NCBI GenBank assembly: GCA_911728435.2
Contig: OU452205.1
Span: 16,622,260 to 16,686,259, forward strand
DNA length: 64,000 nt
Direction: 5' to 3'
Source: Apoderus coryli
Taxonomy: Eukaryota; Arthropoda; Insecta; Coleoptera; Attelabidae
Positions 1 through 11,400 of this stretch are shown here, piece by piece; positions within the stretch are counted from its first letter, which is position 1; each line of letters opens with the position of its first letter. Made by a program: the position numbers and the translations under genes. The notes under the pieces were generated by a model, which was not told the DNA's origin, searched no databases, and worked only from the letters and a program-made list of their open reading frames with translations.

Positions 1-1105
1 TGTTAGGTGAAACGTCTGCTAAAAAACTTGACACCGTACCATTGTCGAATGATACCGTCGGCCGCAGGATTGATATGATGGCAACAAACGTGAAAGTATT
101 AGTCCGTATTGATTTTTTTGCAATACAGCTCGATGAGAACACACAGATGTGTCGTGGAAGTGGAAGAAGATTATTTATTTTGTAGGGAACTTTCAACATG
201 AACTACTACACAAACTCAGTGACTTTTTTGCAGAAACAAATGTAGACTGGAAGAGGTGCGTTGATTTCTGTTTTGATGGTACGTGTGCCATGACAGGAAA
301 ATACGGAGTTGTCAGCACCAAACTTACAGAAAACTCTACTTTCACTCATTGAAATAGAGCAATTGCTGAATAAATTTAAAAATGTAGTCAATTTTATAAA
401 ATCTCGAGCTGTAAGCTCCAGATTATTTTCCATGTTTTGTTCCGAAATGGGTTGTGTTACTGAGATTTAGTTATTCCTACACATAGAGGTAAAATGGCTT
501 TCCAATGGAAAAAGGGTAAGCAGATTGCTCGAGTTATATTCCGAGGTGCCACTGTTTCTGATGGAAACCAATTTGGATTTACAAGATAGAAGAGACGGTT
601 GTGGCCAACCACACTAGCCTGATCTGAACTTATGTTTGCAAGGTAAAACAACAAATCGTTTTTTGGTTGATGGAAAAATTGAGCTTTCATTAGGAAATGT
701 CAAATGCTACGTGAGAGTGTTTTAAATAAAATCCTAGAATCATTTTCTTACTCAAAATTTTGCTACTGAACATGGAATAAGGATGAAGGACGAACTTATT
801 AATATCATAAAACAATACTGCCAATGGTGATCAACACGTTTGAAAAATACTTTAAAAAGGATTATTCTGAAGTTCTTTGCATGCGCAATACTTTTATTTC
901 CGATTCCCGAATCACTGACACATTAAAAAACTTGCCACAGAGGTTTAAAAATAGAGTTTTCTAAGTTAGAGATGTCCGAAGTTAAAAAGCGATATTGTTT
1001 TCCACAATATTAAAGGTTAAAAATAAATATCGAAATAGACTTAATGTGGACCCAAATATGCGCATGATGTTGAGTACAATTATTCAACCTAACATATCTT
1101 CTCTT
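1..1105 (+). pseudogene. ZBED5/SCAND3-like (hAT-derived) transposase remnant, 5' end outside window
   Basis: Reading frames shift repeatedly but give recognisable pieces in the right order. They are LDTVPLSNDTVGRRIDMMA near 30-90, a segment near 230-300 with CFDGTCAMTGKYG (the family usually has CTDGA.AMTG), a stretch near 385-425 reading like VNFIKSRA, an HTEVRW-type stretch near 470, and the C-terminal KNKYRNRLNVDP around 1018-1053. This order matches the transposase-derived ZBED5/SCAND3 family (hAT superfamily, RNase-H-like core plus dimerisation domain). Several stops and frameshifts, including TAG at about 183, make it non-functional. It lies upstream of the esterase exons and is unrelated to them. 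The family assignment rests on motif order by eye; the exact clade is uncertain. Confidence 0.72.
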
Positions 1106-1949
1106 ATATCATTTACGCAGACTTATAATTCCCATTGACTTCTAAGACTTTATAAAATTTTAATTTTAACTTTCACTAACTCATATTTTGTTCTTTATTC
1201 AAACTAATCGCTTTTAAAAAAGTTGTTTTATTATACCCTACAATGTGTGATGCCTGTTGGTAATTCTGATTATACGCTACAAATTTTGTGGAGTTGTATG
1301 TAAATAGTAGAGTTTTTTAATTCGATGGTACGCGTTTGTTCCATGAACAAAAAGTTTCAAAACCGGTGAGATACCTAGAACAATATAAAAACGCAGTAAA
1401 CATCTGTGGTGCAATATGTAAATGATGTCAGAAAGTTTGGTTATGTTGTTAAAAACATGAGAAATGTAATTATTAGGAAAAAGTGAAATTGCGTACAGTT
1501 ACGGAGCATAAGCCTGCCAAAAATCACTGAACTTGGATTGAGTGTATTACTTCTAATTGCCCGTCAACCAGCTTTTCCTTCGTTAGAAAACTTGAATCAC
1601 GGAGGTAGATACTAACTTATTAATCATGATTTGTTACTAAAATATATAAAATCGAATCTCATAAACAAATGAAGTAAAAATTGTTTCCATTTAAATGGTT
1701 CCAGTTGGTAGTATCGTATTCATTTTTCTATTTAATATTTAATTTGTTTGAAGAAGTGAAGCACTTTTTGCCGATGGACTAGCAGAAAATAATTTTTGAA
1801 GACCAAGTCGAGTTGGCTTCACCTCACAAGATTATTTGTATCAACAAATATTGCTGTTAACAGATTGATCTTTAAGGCACAGTCAGCCATAATTGATAAT
1901 GACATCAAAATATGCTTTTAATAAGAAAATAAAATTTAATTGTTTTTAG
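1106..1949. other. AT-rich sequence without recognisable gene; presumed esterase intron
   Basis: No open frame or repeat end that I can support. The tail (about 1925-1949) ends in a T-rich tract and AG, which serves as splice acceptor for the esterase exon at 1950. Upstream esterase exons must lie left of the window or be too divergent to see here. Confidence 0.5.
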
Positions 1950-2082
1950 TTCGGTAGTGATGACCACATGAGCAGACCAATCATAAAACAGGCAAAGCTG
2001 CAATCGAAATATGCCGATGTATATTTTTATGATTTTTCTTATGTTGGGAAATTAGGAGATCAAATAACTGTTTCAGTTCCAG
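1950..2082 (+). CDS. Carboxylesterase exon (antepenultimate block)
   Basis: Acceptor TTTTTAG precedes 1950; donor AG|GTACAT follows 2082. It encodes FGSDDHMSRPIIKQAK and then YFYDFSYVGKLGD, and ends with one base of a split Gly codon. Confidence 0.85.
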
Positions 2083-5000
2083 GTACATACAATCATAATA
2101 CTTACCTAATAATAATAATAATTGTCTTTATTCATGGGCGAGTTTCAGTACTGTAATATTCAAGGAATATAACAGTCTGCTCAGCAAACCCAAATAAAAT
2201 TTGATTGTTATAACTTTTTAGGTTTTTAAGTTATTTGATTATTTTTTTCAGTTTTCAATCTTCTTATATTGTTATATATGTTTTTTTCCTGTTAAATTAC
2301 ACTATCACTCGACGTTTCGTTGCTCACTAGCGACTTCATCAGATCCCTGAAAATATGTTTTCGTTTGATATTATATAAAAATTTGCATTTTATATCTTAT
2401 TTACAATGGCTCCAATTCAACAAACTTACCATTGGGCAGACCATTTTAATTAAAATAACAATAATATGAAACATTTAGATACGTACGCAACAGTAATGTA
2501 AAATTATCATTTAAAAAATATCACATAATCAGAGAGATAATTCATGTAAAAAAAGATGTTGAAATCTCGTACTCTTCAGGTTTTCTTGTTATTATTTACA
2601 GATTGATTAATGTAAAATCTTAAGAGTGTATTGTAAATGCGAGATTGGGTGTAACGGGTGATGTTGTTGATTGTGTTGCCTGTTTACCCTTTCTCCACCA
2701 TTTTTATCAGGACCAAACTTGGTATAGATTAATAAACTTCAAATTTCAACTTTTTATATTAATGACTACATATTTTTAAGGCCGGACTCCCGATTGTGTA
2801 AAACAGACTGATTTCCATATAATTAAGCAAATACACTCTTAAGGAATTTTGTGTTGTAAGACAATTGCAAAAATATCTAATACCTAATTTATAAAAATCA
2901 ACATAAAAAGACATAGTGACACATAATAATGACATTAAAACTAAAAGTACGCATGTAGCCTATAAAATATCGTGTCGATATTGCAATGCAACTTATATAG
3001 GCCAACCGAAACAAAATCTAGAACAACTAATTTCAAATTATATAAAACTAACCCCGGAAAACTGGAAAAACAGCTCCAAAAAAGCCAAGACCATACTTTT
3101 ATCTTCCATTAAAACAACAAGAAAACCTAATAACAGAAAAAGGGATAATATGTTAGAGATAAAACACTTTAAAAAACTACATGTTAAATGACAGAACCAA
3201 CATATAACAGTCTCATCCATCCTAGTATTTTATACACTTTTTTTGAAAATCACACAAATAAAAAAAGATTTCCATCAAATAAATTAAAAAAAAATTGCTA
3301 TAATTTTAAAGTTGGAGATTGCTTTGTAAAAATACACTTTATAAGATTAAACATAAAACTTTATTTTTGAACTTTGAATTGCAGTGATTGTTAGATAATT
3401 AATATTACTAAGTTATAATTGAATAATAATAATCATTATTACCAAGACCAACTGAATCTCTATGATTTGAATTCTCTTCTTACTAGTTATACGATTTTAA
3501 AGTGCTGATTCAGATCGCTTCTACAATATTGTATTGTTTATGAAAATCGTAGATAATTATTAAATTACTTATAAACAATAATTCTTGCCTAATTTGTAAA
3601 TATTTTTTAGAATTGTCTTTGGGAAATGAAAAACAAAGGTTTCGAATTACTGGGAAAGTACGTATGAAAATTAGGAATATAAAATGATAATTCAAAAATA
3701 AGACGCAATAGTACTTATTGAACTAACATAACATACATTTATAAAATTTTATGTGATCCCCATACTACATCAAAATGTTACTACATAATAAAACTAAAAA
3801 ATCGGTTGTGTTACCCCCAAAACTACGGTATCGAAACAGTATCTGGAACTGGACTTAGTCGTCTCAGGGGACTTCAAAATGATTATACCCGTCTTTATCT
3901 CAATTTTTTTTTGCGAATTCATAATACTTTCCCTGGGTCGGGAGATTAAACATAAAAATGTACCATGAACAGCAAAAAGTGACAAAATTGTGTAATCTTT
4001 ATGGTTTTAGCCAACCTGTAATAATAATTATTGTTTTATTTAGAGAAAAACAAATTTTAAAATGTATTTTTTTGTTCATTATGTCTTTGCATGTTGTTTT
4101 TTTATAAATTATTTCATATTTTTTCGTTTTATGCATATTTTTGATGGTTTCGACATTTACTTGATCGAAATTCATATCATATTAAATTAATTTCTACAAA
4201 TAATTATCTTTTGATATTTAATACAGCCCATTTTACATTCGAGGAAGCTACTGTGTAGCGCAACACGTGTCATGTTTAACACGTTGTATTGATTAAAATA
4301 GAATTATTAGTCAAAATTGAAAAACGAGTGTTTTTATTTATTGAAATTAATGACGTTTTTTGCATAGTTTGTGTGTTCTTTATGTTTGAGATATTAAATG
4401 AAGACCCCTGCGAAATACAGTTAGCACAATAATACTAGGTTTGTAAATTAAAGAGTTGGTCCTCTGAAGCTTATAGTTAATAAACAGTTTATTTGCATTC
4501 AAAATATTACATATTCCATAAACAAAAATAGAAACTGAAATTGATTACAAAAGGATTCAAAAGACAATAAAACTGATATTAAATTTTGCCCCAACAAAAC
4601 ACATAAATTATAATATAGTAATCCAAATAGTACCGAATGGACCATCGTAATTTATCATAGGTTGTAGTCTTACAGATTATCAAAATTTACAAGTAACAGG
4701 AGAACTGTAATTTATCTTCGGTTCTAGTCTAATAATAATAATAATAATCTTTATTTCAGTATTATGCAATTACATAAAATGAAACAAGTCAACACAAAAA
4801 CAGAACAAAACAAATATACAGATAGTCTACATTATTACATTACAACTATTCTCAAAATTTACAAGTATCAGGACACACAAAAGAAGTTGTATAGAGTAAC
4901 TGTAAATTGATTCAGTTATTAAAATATTATCAGATAATAATATTTTTTATAGGAGTTTTTCAAAGCTTCCAACGTCAGTGACTTCAGATTTTCTGGCATT

Positions 5001-8000
5001 CTATTATACAGAGTGTTTCGTAGTGAAACCGACATACGTTAACAGTGGATAATAATATAATGTTCTTAGTGGATGTACCGACCTCCATTAAAAAGATAAA
5101 AGGCGTTCTCTCATTTTTGCCATTTCCTTTTATACGTCATAGCTTCGGAATGATGTTTATATTGCCTTGATATTTGGTATGTATTTTGCACTAAATATGG
5201 AATCCAGAACCACTCCAGGATTTTTAGTTACTTTGGAGAAACTAAATTATTATTAATTTCAATGTTTAATTGTTCCTCAGCTAAATGTTTGTATTTACCA
5301 AAGACCATAAAAGCTGATTTCGCTGGATTAATGAACATCTGGTGTGGAGTTTAGCGCTAGAGAGCTTATTTTTTTAATAAATAAAACTGTTGCATTACTA
5401 TTATACTGCTATAAGAATGCCAAGACCTCCAAACCTGCTAATTGCAAGTTTTGGATTCAAGGACAATCTAAAAATTATGTTATGATAATTCTAGGTTTGT
5501 ATGGTTTGATAGGACATGCAAACGAAATAGGATTTTTATTCAGAACCAACAGAACATTCGATTTCAACAAATTTCCTGAGGCAGATAAAATTACGTTAAA
5601 ACGTTTTGTGAAAGTGTTGACAAACTTTGCCAAATATATGTAAGTTTTTTTTTTAAATATTTTATAAAAACAGTGTAAAAAAAGAAGATCGGAACTCATT
5701 GGTACTTACTTAACTGGAGTTCTGTCAGATCACATTCACATCCAATAATATATTTATTTAAGGAAGTATAGAAATAAAGAACAGTTGTATGTCTGTATTT
5801 TCGCTAAATACATACACTACTGAGATCTTACCAAATTGAGTTGGTTAAATTTCGCCCTAATAATGATTTAATTTCAGTCTTTCTTAAATAAATCATTGCA
5901 ATAAATAAGTACAAAAAAGTTTTTTAGAAATTTTCTAAGCTGGCCGTATAGTTATAGTTTACAAAATCCATTAGTAGAAAATTAAAGTCTCATCACTCAC
6001 AATATTCTTATATTCCTAACTAAAATTTATAAATCATCAATAATTTAAAAGTTGGGCAAAATTAACTTTAATATCATCTGAATAATTTCATCATCATCTA
6101 ACTAAACAAAAATTTTTGCATCAAAATAATGAAGGTAGTAATTAGAATAGAGGTTCCAAACAGAACAAGTTCTTTTACTTGCTGCAACAGGTCTTATATA
6201 CCAAACTGACATCAATGGTGCGGCAAGATGCCATTAGATATTATAAATATAGTAGGTATATTGTCCTATTATGGATATTATAGTTTCTGGCTTGATGACT
6301 TAACCGATTTGTGCGTACAAAAACTCTAAAAAATTGCAGTAGTTCGAAAATAAAGCCCCCCACCAGGGAATTTAGGCGTATCTGGTGTTGGCAATAGGAT
6401 TTAATGGAGTTGTTACTTCTTGTCCGGCCTTGTTTTATTGAGCAAAGAAAACAAATGAATGAGAAATTCAGCATACAAAGTTTCAAAGATAGCTTACAAA
6501 TAACAAATCAGTCACTTAGGCTAGTCTACACAAAAGGAATATGATTTGGCAATAGCCACTCTTCCACTTATTCCAAGCTTAACACGATACAAAAGAAGCA
6601 CGCTCATATGAATATCATTTAAGAAAATAGTCTGCGCCTCAACTCTCTCTTGGAACTAAACAACGAAGAGTTAAGAATATCTATTAAGTTCTTTAAGAGT
6701 TTAGGTCCATTATATTAAAAACATCCTTCTTTTTTTCTTACACTTCTAGGACAAACGTGACAACGTCGGACATAATTGACTAGTCACTGAGGAAGTGGAG
6801 GGGAAATATTTGTGATGCCTAACAGGCATTGATCACATTGCCGTATTCCTTTTGGTAATTGGATGATTCTTGATCGGACTTTAATTCAGGTCTGATTGGT
6901 TCCCAAGCACACTTCCCAAGAAATTAACTGCGCTTGATTTTGTCATGAAGATGGTTTGCCTTATGGACACAAAGATCATTTATTTCAGATATATTTAGCA
7001 GATCAAAAACCACTACCATTGGTCATCGACGTGTATTCCTTGCTACATCATAATTCTGGGATAACTGATCTTACAGATCTACATCACTTTTGCTGCGGTT
7101 GTATTCAGTAATCATTCCGAATACCACCGGCTTGTTTTTCTTCGGGCAGTATGACACCAGGGTAAAATCTTCTTGGAAACCAAAGAAAGATGACTTATCT
7201 TCGCTCAGTGGCTTTACCAATCGAACAGTTATTTCTTGGGCGCTGTTCGCTAGTTTGTACAGGCCTTCGAGCTGTGTTCCCACATAAATATGTTTTCAAA
7301 TTCAGGGTGTAGGACATTTTAGGATACACTAGGGCGTACATCTTTAAGTCATGTATGACTGGCTTACTCGGGATGTATTGGTTAAATGCACAACGCCCTC
7401 TAAAAGTCAATAATTGTTGGCCTACAGTAAGAAATTCATTGACAGTAAATTTACTTTGAGTATTCATTAGAAATATTTCGAAAAGTTCTCAAATCGGGTT
7501 TTCCGTTGTTTTTAAGTGTTATTTTACTCTATGCTGTCTAAAATAGAAACCAAGAACAAATTACTGTTTTTTTATGTTAAAAACTAGAGGTAGATAAATT
7601 TGCACTTGTTTGATTTTTATTTTCTCAAGAATTATGCTGAAACCACTGTAATATATTAGCAATTTGGATGTTTATTATAAGTAATCTACTGGTTTAATCA
7701 AATTTAACTAATCCTGTAAACAGAATTTACAAAATCTTATTTGAGCGAGTCACTATTCTCGAACCATATTCCAATTATTTGTCTTTAAACACATTTATGA
7801 TATAATTTATCATTATAATAAAAACATTTTACTCTCAATCAGAAATCTAGATGTCCGAACTTTTCATTTTTCCGATATTGGAATGGTGGAAAATTGTTCT
7901 AAAAGTAGGCCTGGCACTACACAATATCAAGACTACATACATACAAATATTTATATTCGTATATTGATATAGTTTTTGTTTTGTTCATATTTAATATTTT

Positions 8001-8204
8001 TCTAGGGATCCTACACCTGATAAGCAAGACACACTTCTCCAAAACATCAAATGGCCAATCTTAAGTCCAGACAAATACTCATTTGACTATTTGAACATTG
8101 GTCTAAACTTAAGAGTTATTCCTAGGTATCCTAGGGATGCCAGTGTCTTGAAATGGGAAGACATTTTTGAAAAGTATGCTCTAAGACCGTACATAACATT
8201 TTAA
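1950..8204 (+). CDS. Carboxylesterase / juvenile-hormone-esterase-like, C-terminal three exons (5' partial)
   Basis: Join 1950-2082, 5495-5639, 8006-8204. Phases agree (133, 145 and 199 nt; the joins complete a Gly codon and a Met codon), introns are GT-AG, and the frame ends at TAA 8202-8204. Exon 1 encodes a YADVYFYDFSYVGKLGD segment typical of the strand before the catalytic histidine in type-B carboxylesterases. Exon 2 encodes GLIGHANEIGFLF, equivalent to the GHADEL.YLF block that carries the catalytic His. Exon 3 encodes the C-terminal WPILSPDKYSFDYLNIG motif and ends ...RPYITF. The Ser nucleophile and acidic residue would lie in exons outside the window. Such enzymes hydrolyse ester substrates such as xenobiotics or juvenile hormone; which one cannot be told from this part. 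Introns contain Penelope, LINE and piggyBac debris. The gene is convergent with catalase. Confidence 0.88.
2314..2342 (-). ncRNA. Hammerhead-ribozyme-like core in a Penelope-type terminus
   Basis: On the minus strand: CTGATGA (2342-2336), a stem II of GTCGCT/AGCAAC with one mismatch around loop AGTG, then GAAACGTC (GAAA at 2318-2315, GUC cleavage-type triplet). Stem I pairing is poor, so it is probably a decayed copy. It lies about 570 bp upstream of a GIY-YIG fragment on the opposite strand, as in other PLE copies here. Confidence 0.5.
2916..3191 (+). pseudogene. Penelope-like element GIY-YIG endonuclease fragment
   Basis: The 91-codon frame has AYKISCRYCNATYIGQPKQN, the Y..(9)..YIGQ signature of the GIY-YIG endonuclease fused to Penelope reverse transcriptases. 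The rest of the endonuclease is diverged and no RT lies upstream, so this is a 5'-truncated, dead copy in an esterase intron. Confidence 0.68.
3392..3844. other. AT-rich intronic DNA, nothing recognised
   Basis: Between the GIY-YIG fragment and the dispersed repeat at 3845 I see only AT-rich sequence without coding signal or clear repeat ends. Confidence 0.4.
3845..3955 (+). repeat. Dispersed repeat, 3'-tail fragment (copy 1)
   Basis: Matches parts of the repeats at 14800-15300 and 32225-32484/35211-35337. The shared tail reads CTTCAAAATGNTTATA..CGTCTTTATCTCAATTTTTTT..TTCACAATACTTTCCCTG. No coding capacity is visible; it could be the 3' end of a non-autonomous element. Confidence 0.55.
4200..4350 (+). 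repeat. Decayed Penelope-like terminus with hammerhead relic
   Basis: 4241-4266 reads GAGGAA, stem GCTAC-TGT-GTAGC, then GCAACAC. This is a mutated form of the AGGA..stem II..GAAAC arrangement seen in the intact hammerhead cores of this window. Nothing else in 3960-4700 is recognisable. Confidence 0.35.
4726..5340 (-). pseudogene. Non-LTR retrotransposon (LINE) 3' fragment
   Basis: The minus strand gives broken frames with LINE reverse-transcriptase C-terminal features: INPAKSAFMVFGK near 5320, LVQNTYQIS near 5180, and SLRNTLYNRMPENLKSLTLE near 4960-5010. The element ends in an (ATT)n/(AAT)n tail at about 4727-4748, typical of insect jockey/CR1-type LINEs. It is truncated at its 5' end and carries many stops. 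Confidence 0.65.
5495..5639 (+). CDS. Carboxylesterase exon with catalytic-His block
   Basis: Acceptor ATTCTAG precedes 5495; donor GTAAGT starts at 5640. It encodes LYGLIGHANEIGFLF, whose His matches the catalytic-triad histidine of carboxylesterases. The open frame upstream of 5495 is intron read-through. Confidence 0.85.
5700..6700. other. Esterase intron, nothing recognised
   Basis: AT-rich; the short frames present have no protein-like pattern. Confidence 0.4.
6740..7467 (-). pseudogene. piggyBac-type transposase remnant
   Basis: Minus-strand frames give TVGQQLLTFRGRCAFNQYIP, then SKPVIHDLKMYALVYPKMSYTLNL, then GLYKLANSAQEITVRLV and FTLVSYCPKKNKPVVF, in the order expected for the catalytic core of piggyBac transposases (DDE_Tnp_1_7). 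A RRCHVCPR-like segment near 6745-6775 resembles the C-terminal cysteine-rich part. The family's catalytic aspartate in the IDEQLL.FRGRC block is replaced (VGQQLL), and frameshifts near 7200-7290 break the gene. No TTAA-flanked termini were identified. It sits inside an esterase intron. Confidence 0.78.
7480..7985. other. AT-rich end of the esterase intron
   Basis: No gene or repeat seen; a T-rich tract with TTTTCTAG before 8006 provides the last splice acceptor. Confidence 0.4.
8006..8204 (+). CDS. Carboxylesterase terminal exon
   Basis: Acceptor TTTTCTAG precedes 8006. It encodes the W-P-x-L-S-P-D-x-Y.. YLNIG C-terminal motif, then RPYITF and TAA. An ATTAAA at about 8248 is a possible polyadenylation signal. 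Confidence 0.87.
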
Positions 8205-8335
8205 GAATCAAATGGATTTTGTTTTATTTATTCAAATTGATCCTTAATTAAATTGTATTACTTACTAGTAGTTTTGTTTATTAGTATTATAAAAATATAA
8301 CAATATTTGTATATAAAATAGTATGATTTATTTGA
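8205..8335. promoter_or_regulatory. Shared convergent 3' end between carboxylesterase and catalase
   Basis: Only 131 bp separate the esterase stop (8204) and the catalase stop (8336). Candidate polyadenylation hexamers face both ways: ATTAAA near 8248 on the plus strand, and AATAAA on the minus strand, read from TTTATT near 8224 and again near 8277. Mature 3' UTRs therefore probably overlap. Actual cleavage sites cannot be read from DNA. Confidence 0.45.
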
Positions 8336-8483
8336 TTAAAAGCTTAAATAGAATTTTGAAGAATTAACACCTTCTTTAAGTTTGTCTGCTAAATCGCTGT
8401 TGACATTGGCGAAAGTGGCTATTGTGCGCTTTTGGATCGCTGGTGTTGTTCTGCGTAACCAGTCAACCATATTTTCTATTAAC
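8336..8483 (-). CDS. Cat: Catalase exon 8 (terminal)
   Basis: Acceptor CCTTAG. It encodes [20 protein letters not shown] and then [12 protein letters not shown], ending KFYLSF-TAA. The catalase C-terminal helix pattern is clear. Confidence 0.92.
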
Positions 8484-11400
8484 CTAAGGAAACAAACAAA
8501 ATAAATTCAATATCGAACGTTAAATAAGTGATATGCTTAAAATATGGAAGAATGTGACAGAAATTACGAGTCTTAGGATTATTTGCATTAGACGATTCAT
8601 TTATTCTAAGCAAATTAGATAAACTAAGACGTAAAGTTTACGATTTACACTATCCCATGGCACCAAATAAGAATTCGTGGATGAGGTATTTTAAAATATC
8701 AAATATTCGATTTCTATGTCGGAATTATTTGCAAAAATTAAATAGCTAATTAAAATTCTCTATTTTTAAAAATAATCCCCAGACAGAACTCTCAACATTA
8801 AAGTAATTTTACAATACCTACTCATCCACGAATTCTTACTTGGACACATGTGCATAGTGAAATAAATGAATAATTTAGTTGATGAAGAAATATATCCAAA
8901 ATAGGTATAAAAATAGATAACCTGATCTGATGTTCCGAATAAATTAATCGTCTAATGGAAAACCCACACTTCCTTTGTTTGGAAACTTGACAATTCTTTA
9001 TTTTAGATATGGACTGGTGAGACCAATGAACCAAGACGCACTTTAAATTTTATATATTACATTCGAGCTAATTTCTATGGGTGCCTTCGTTTTGAGTAGG
9101 TAATATAAAAAATTTCTTTCAGTTATGTCTGGTTCTCAAACATTGTCATTTTATCCGTTTTAGTCAAATTAGAGTCCTTCCCAGAAACTCCAGAATTTAC
9201 CATGTGTATTAAAATGATGACAAATTGGTGGGGGTCGATAATAGTTTATAATATTTTTAATAAATGATTTAAGATATTAATTTTTTTTAACTCAGGTTCT
9301 TATTGTGGAACATAGAACTTGAATTTCTGAAAAAGACTTTCCTGCTATAGCTAGTAAATCTGACATAACAATATAAGCACAAATACAACATTCCGTAGAT
9401 AAAGGGAAGTGTATTGTTCGCGAGTTGAATACAATATTTTGTCCACGAATATTTGAATAATTAGCACATATATTCAGGGTGTCCATTTAACACTCCGGCC
9501 TTCGCAGGTTTATGGTTAATTTAATAATAATTTTGCTTAATGAGTATAACGGTACTACATTCGGAAAAGAATTTGGTTTACACAGAATGAAGGAAATATA
9601 AAACAAAACATAACATCAAACGGCATAATATTCAGTTTAAACGAAGTTGTAACAAAAATTGAACGCTTCCACATATGTATCAAAATTGCTCGGTGCACAC
9701 AGAATTTTTTCGCCTGCCTGCACCTAAACAGAGCTTTACCGCCCGCATATGCGGGCGGTAAATGACCAGTTAGCGCCCGCTCTTTTTAATTTTTTTTCAT
9801 AGATGGTGCTTCTGTTAGATTTCCAATAATAACGTTAACATCAGTAGTTTTCACTCACTTAACTTAATGTGCGTTCCATCTAGAGGATAAGTTGACAATT
9901 AATTGAGAAAGTTTACTTAGGAAGTCGTCTGCCATTCCGCTAAACTCATTTAATTATTTAAAATTGTCCATTATTAATTAGTAATCACTTTTTAATTATT
10001 ATTGTAGTACCGAAATATACCTAAGATTCTAAAATCAAATTTCTATAGCCTACACGCTCAGATAATAATTTGACAGTTTCTTTCTTTATTTAAAATACTC
10101 AACATTGACATGTGAGCCTGTCACATAAGTTTATCTGATCTGAGTTTGTCAAAGGATAACATCTATTATCATGTACGTCAAAAAATACTCCCATTAATTA
10201 CTGTCAAAAACTGTCAGTTCATAACAGTAATAATTAATTATTAAAATAAAGTTCTTTTGGTTTAATATTGTAGTATGAAGAGGCAGGCGAAAAACAGTTG
10301 TAAGCACCACTGGCGGTAAAGCCGCTGCAGCCCTTCGCTGTATAGCTGCCCTCGCTCGCTTCGCTCACTCGTGCGTCTATACAGCGGCGGGCTGCAACGA
10401 ATGCTTTACCGCCCTTTATACTTAATATACTATAAAATCCATATCACTTGTATGATATAACAAAAAAAAGGGACAACCAAATCGAAAACAGATAATTTTG
10501 GATTTTAATACACCAGATCAAAATTACTGGTTTGTCAGAAGAGTTAAAAGTGTTTCAAAATAAGAGAAGGCAAAAAAATACACAGTCACACTGAGAAAAA
10601 CTCAAATAAAAGCATGTTTAGGTTGAGGCCTGTTGTTAGTTGTATCGGATCCTCATAATATTTGCACGAAATACTCCTGTTACATCGACTTTTACACACA
10701 ATATTTAAAATTTATTTGAGTTTTTTGAGTGAGATGACTTTTCCTGATGATTCTGTGTTGCTTTCTTTGGATGCTATTTCATTATTCACCGAAATACCTA
10801 AAGATTTAGTTTCATCGATAATTGTCTGAAGTATTCCAGTATCGAGGAGTGAATGATATCTCTGAATTAGTAGACGTGTTTTATTCAGATTTATGAATAA
10901 TTAAGATACGTTGGAGATTCATAGAGGCATATATGTGACTATTCCGAGGGAACTTGTACTTGAGATGGTGTCTTTTTGTTTCGATTCGAGTTAATTTGCT
11001 TTTAAAGTTAAAATTTATTTACAAGTAGACGGCAGCGCAATGGGTACTCCGGCCAGTTCAGTTTTGGCTAATTTGATTGATTGTGAATGATCTTGTTGAG
11101 AATGTCTTTAAGACAATCCCATTTTATTCAAATTTATAATCAAGATACTCTTCTAATAGTTCCAAAGAACTCAACAGATATAATACTACAACGTTTTAAT
11201 AGCTATAATATCTTAAAAACACAATCGAGTCGAAACAGAGTGATGCATCTATTCCGTTTTAGATAACTTGGTTAGCATGACTGAGCAAGATACTGACTAA
11301 CTGGTATCAGAAGCCAACAAGTTCTGGAAGGTTTATTCATTATTGTTCAAATCATCCAATTAAACAGAAAATAACTATTATATCAATCAAAATTACATTA

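Noticed and set aside
1968..2156. 62-codon frame as an independent protein
   Set aside because: It is the esterase exon running on into intron sequence and an (AAT)n repeat after the donor at 2083.
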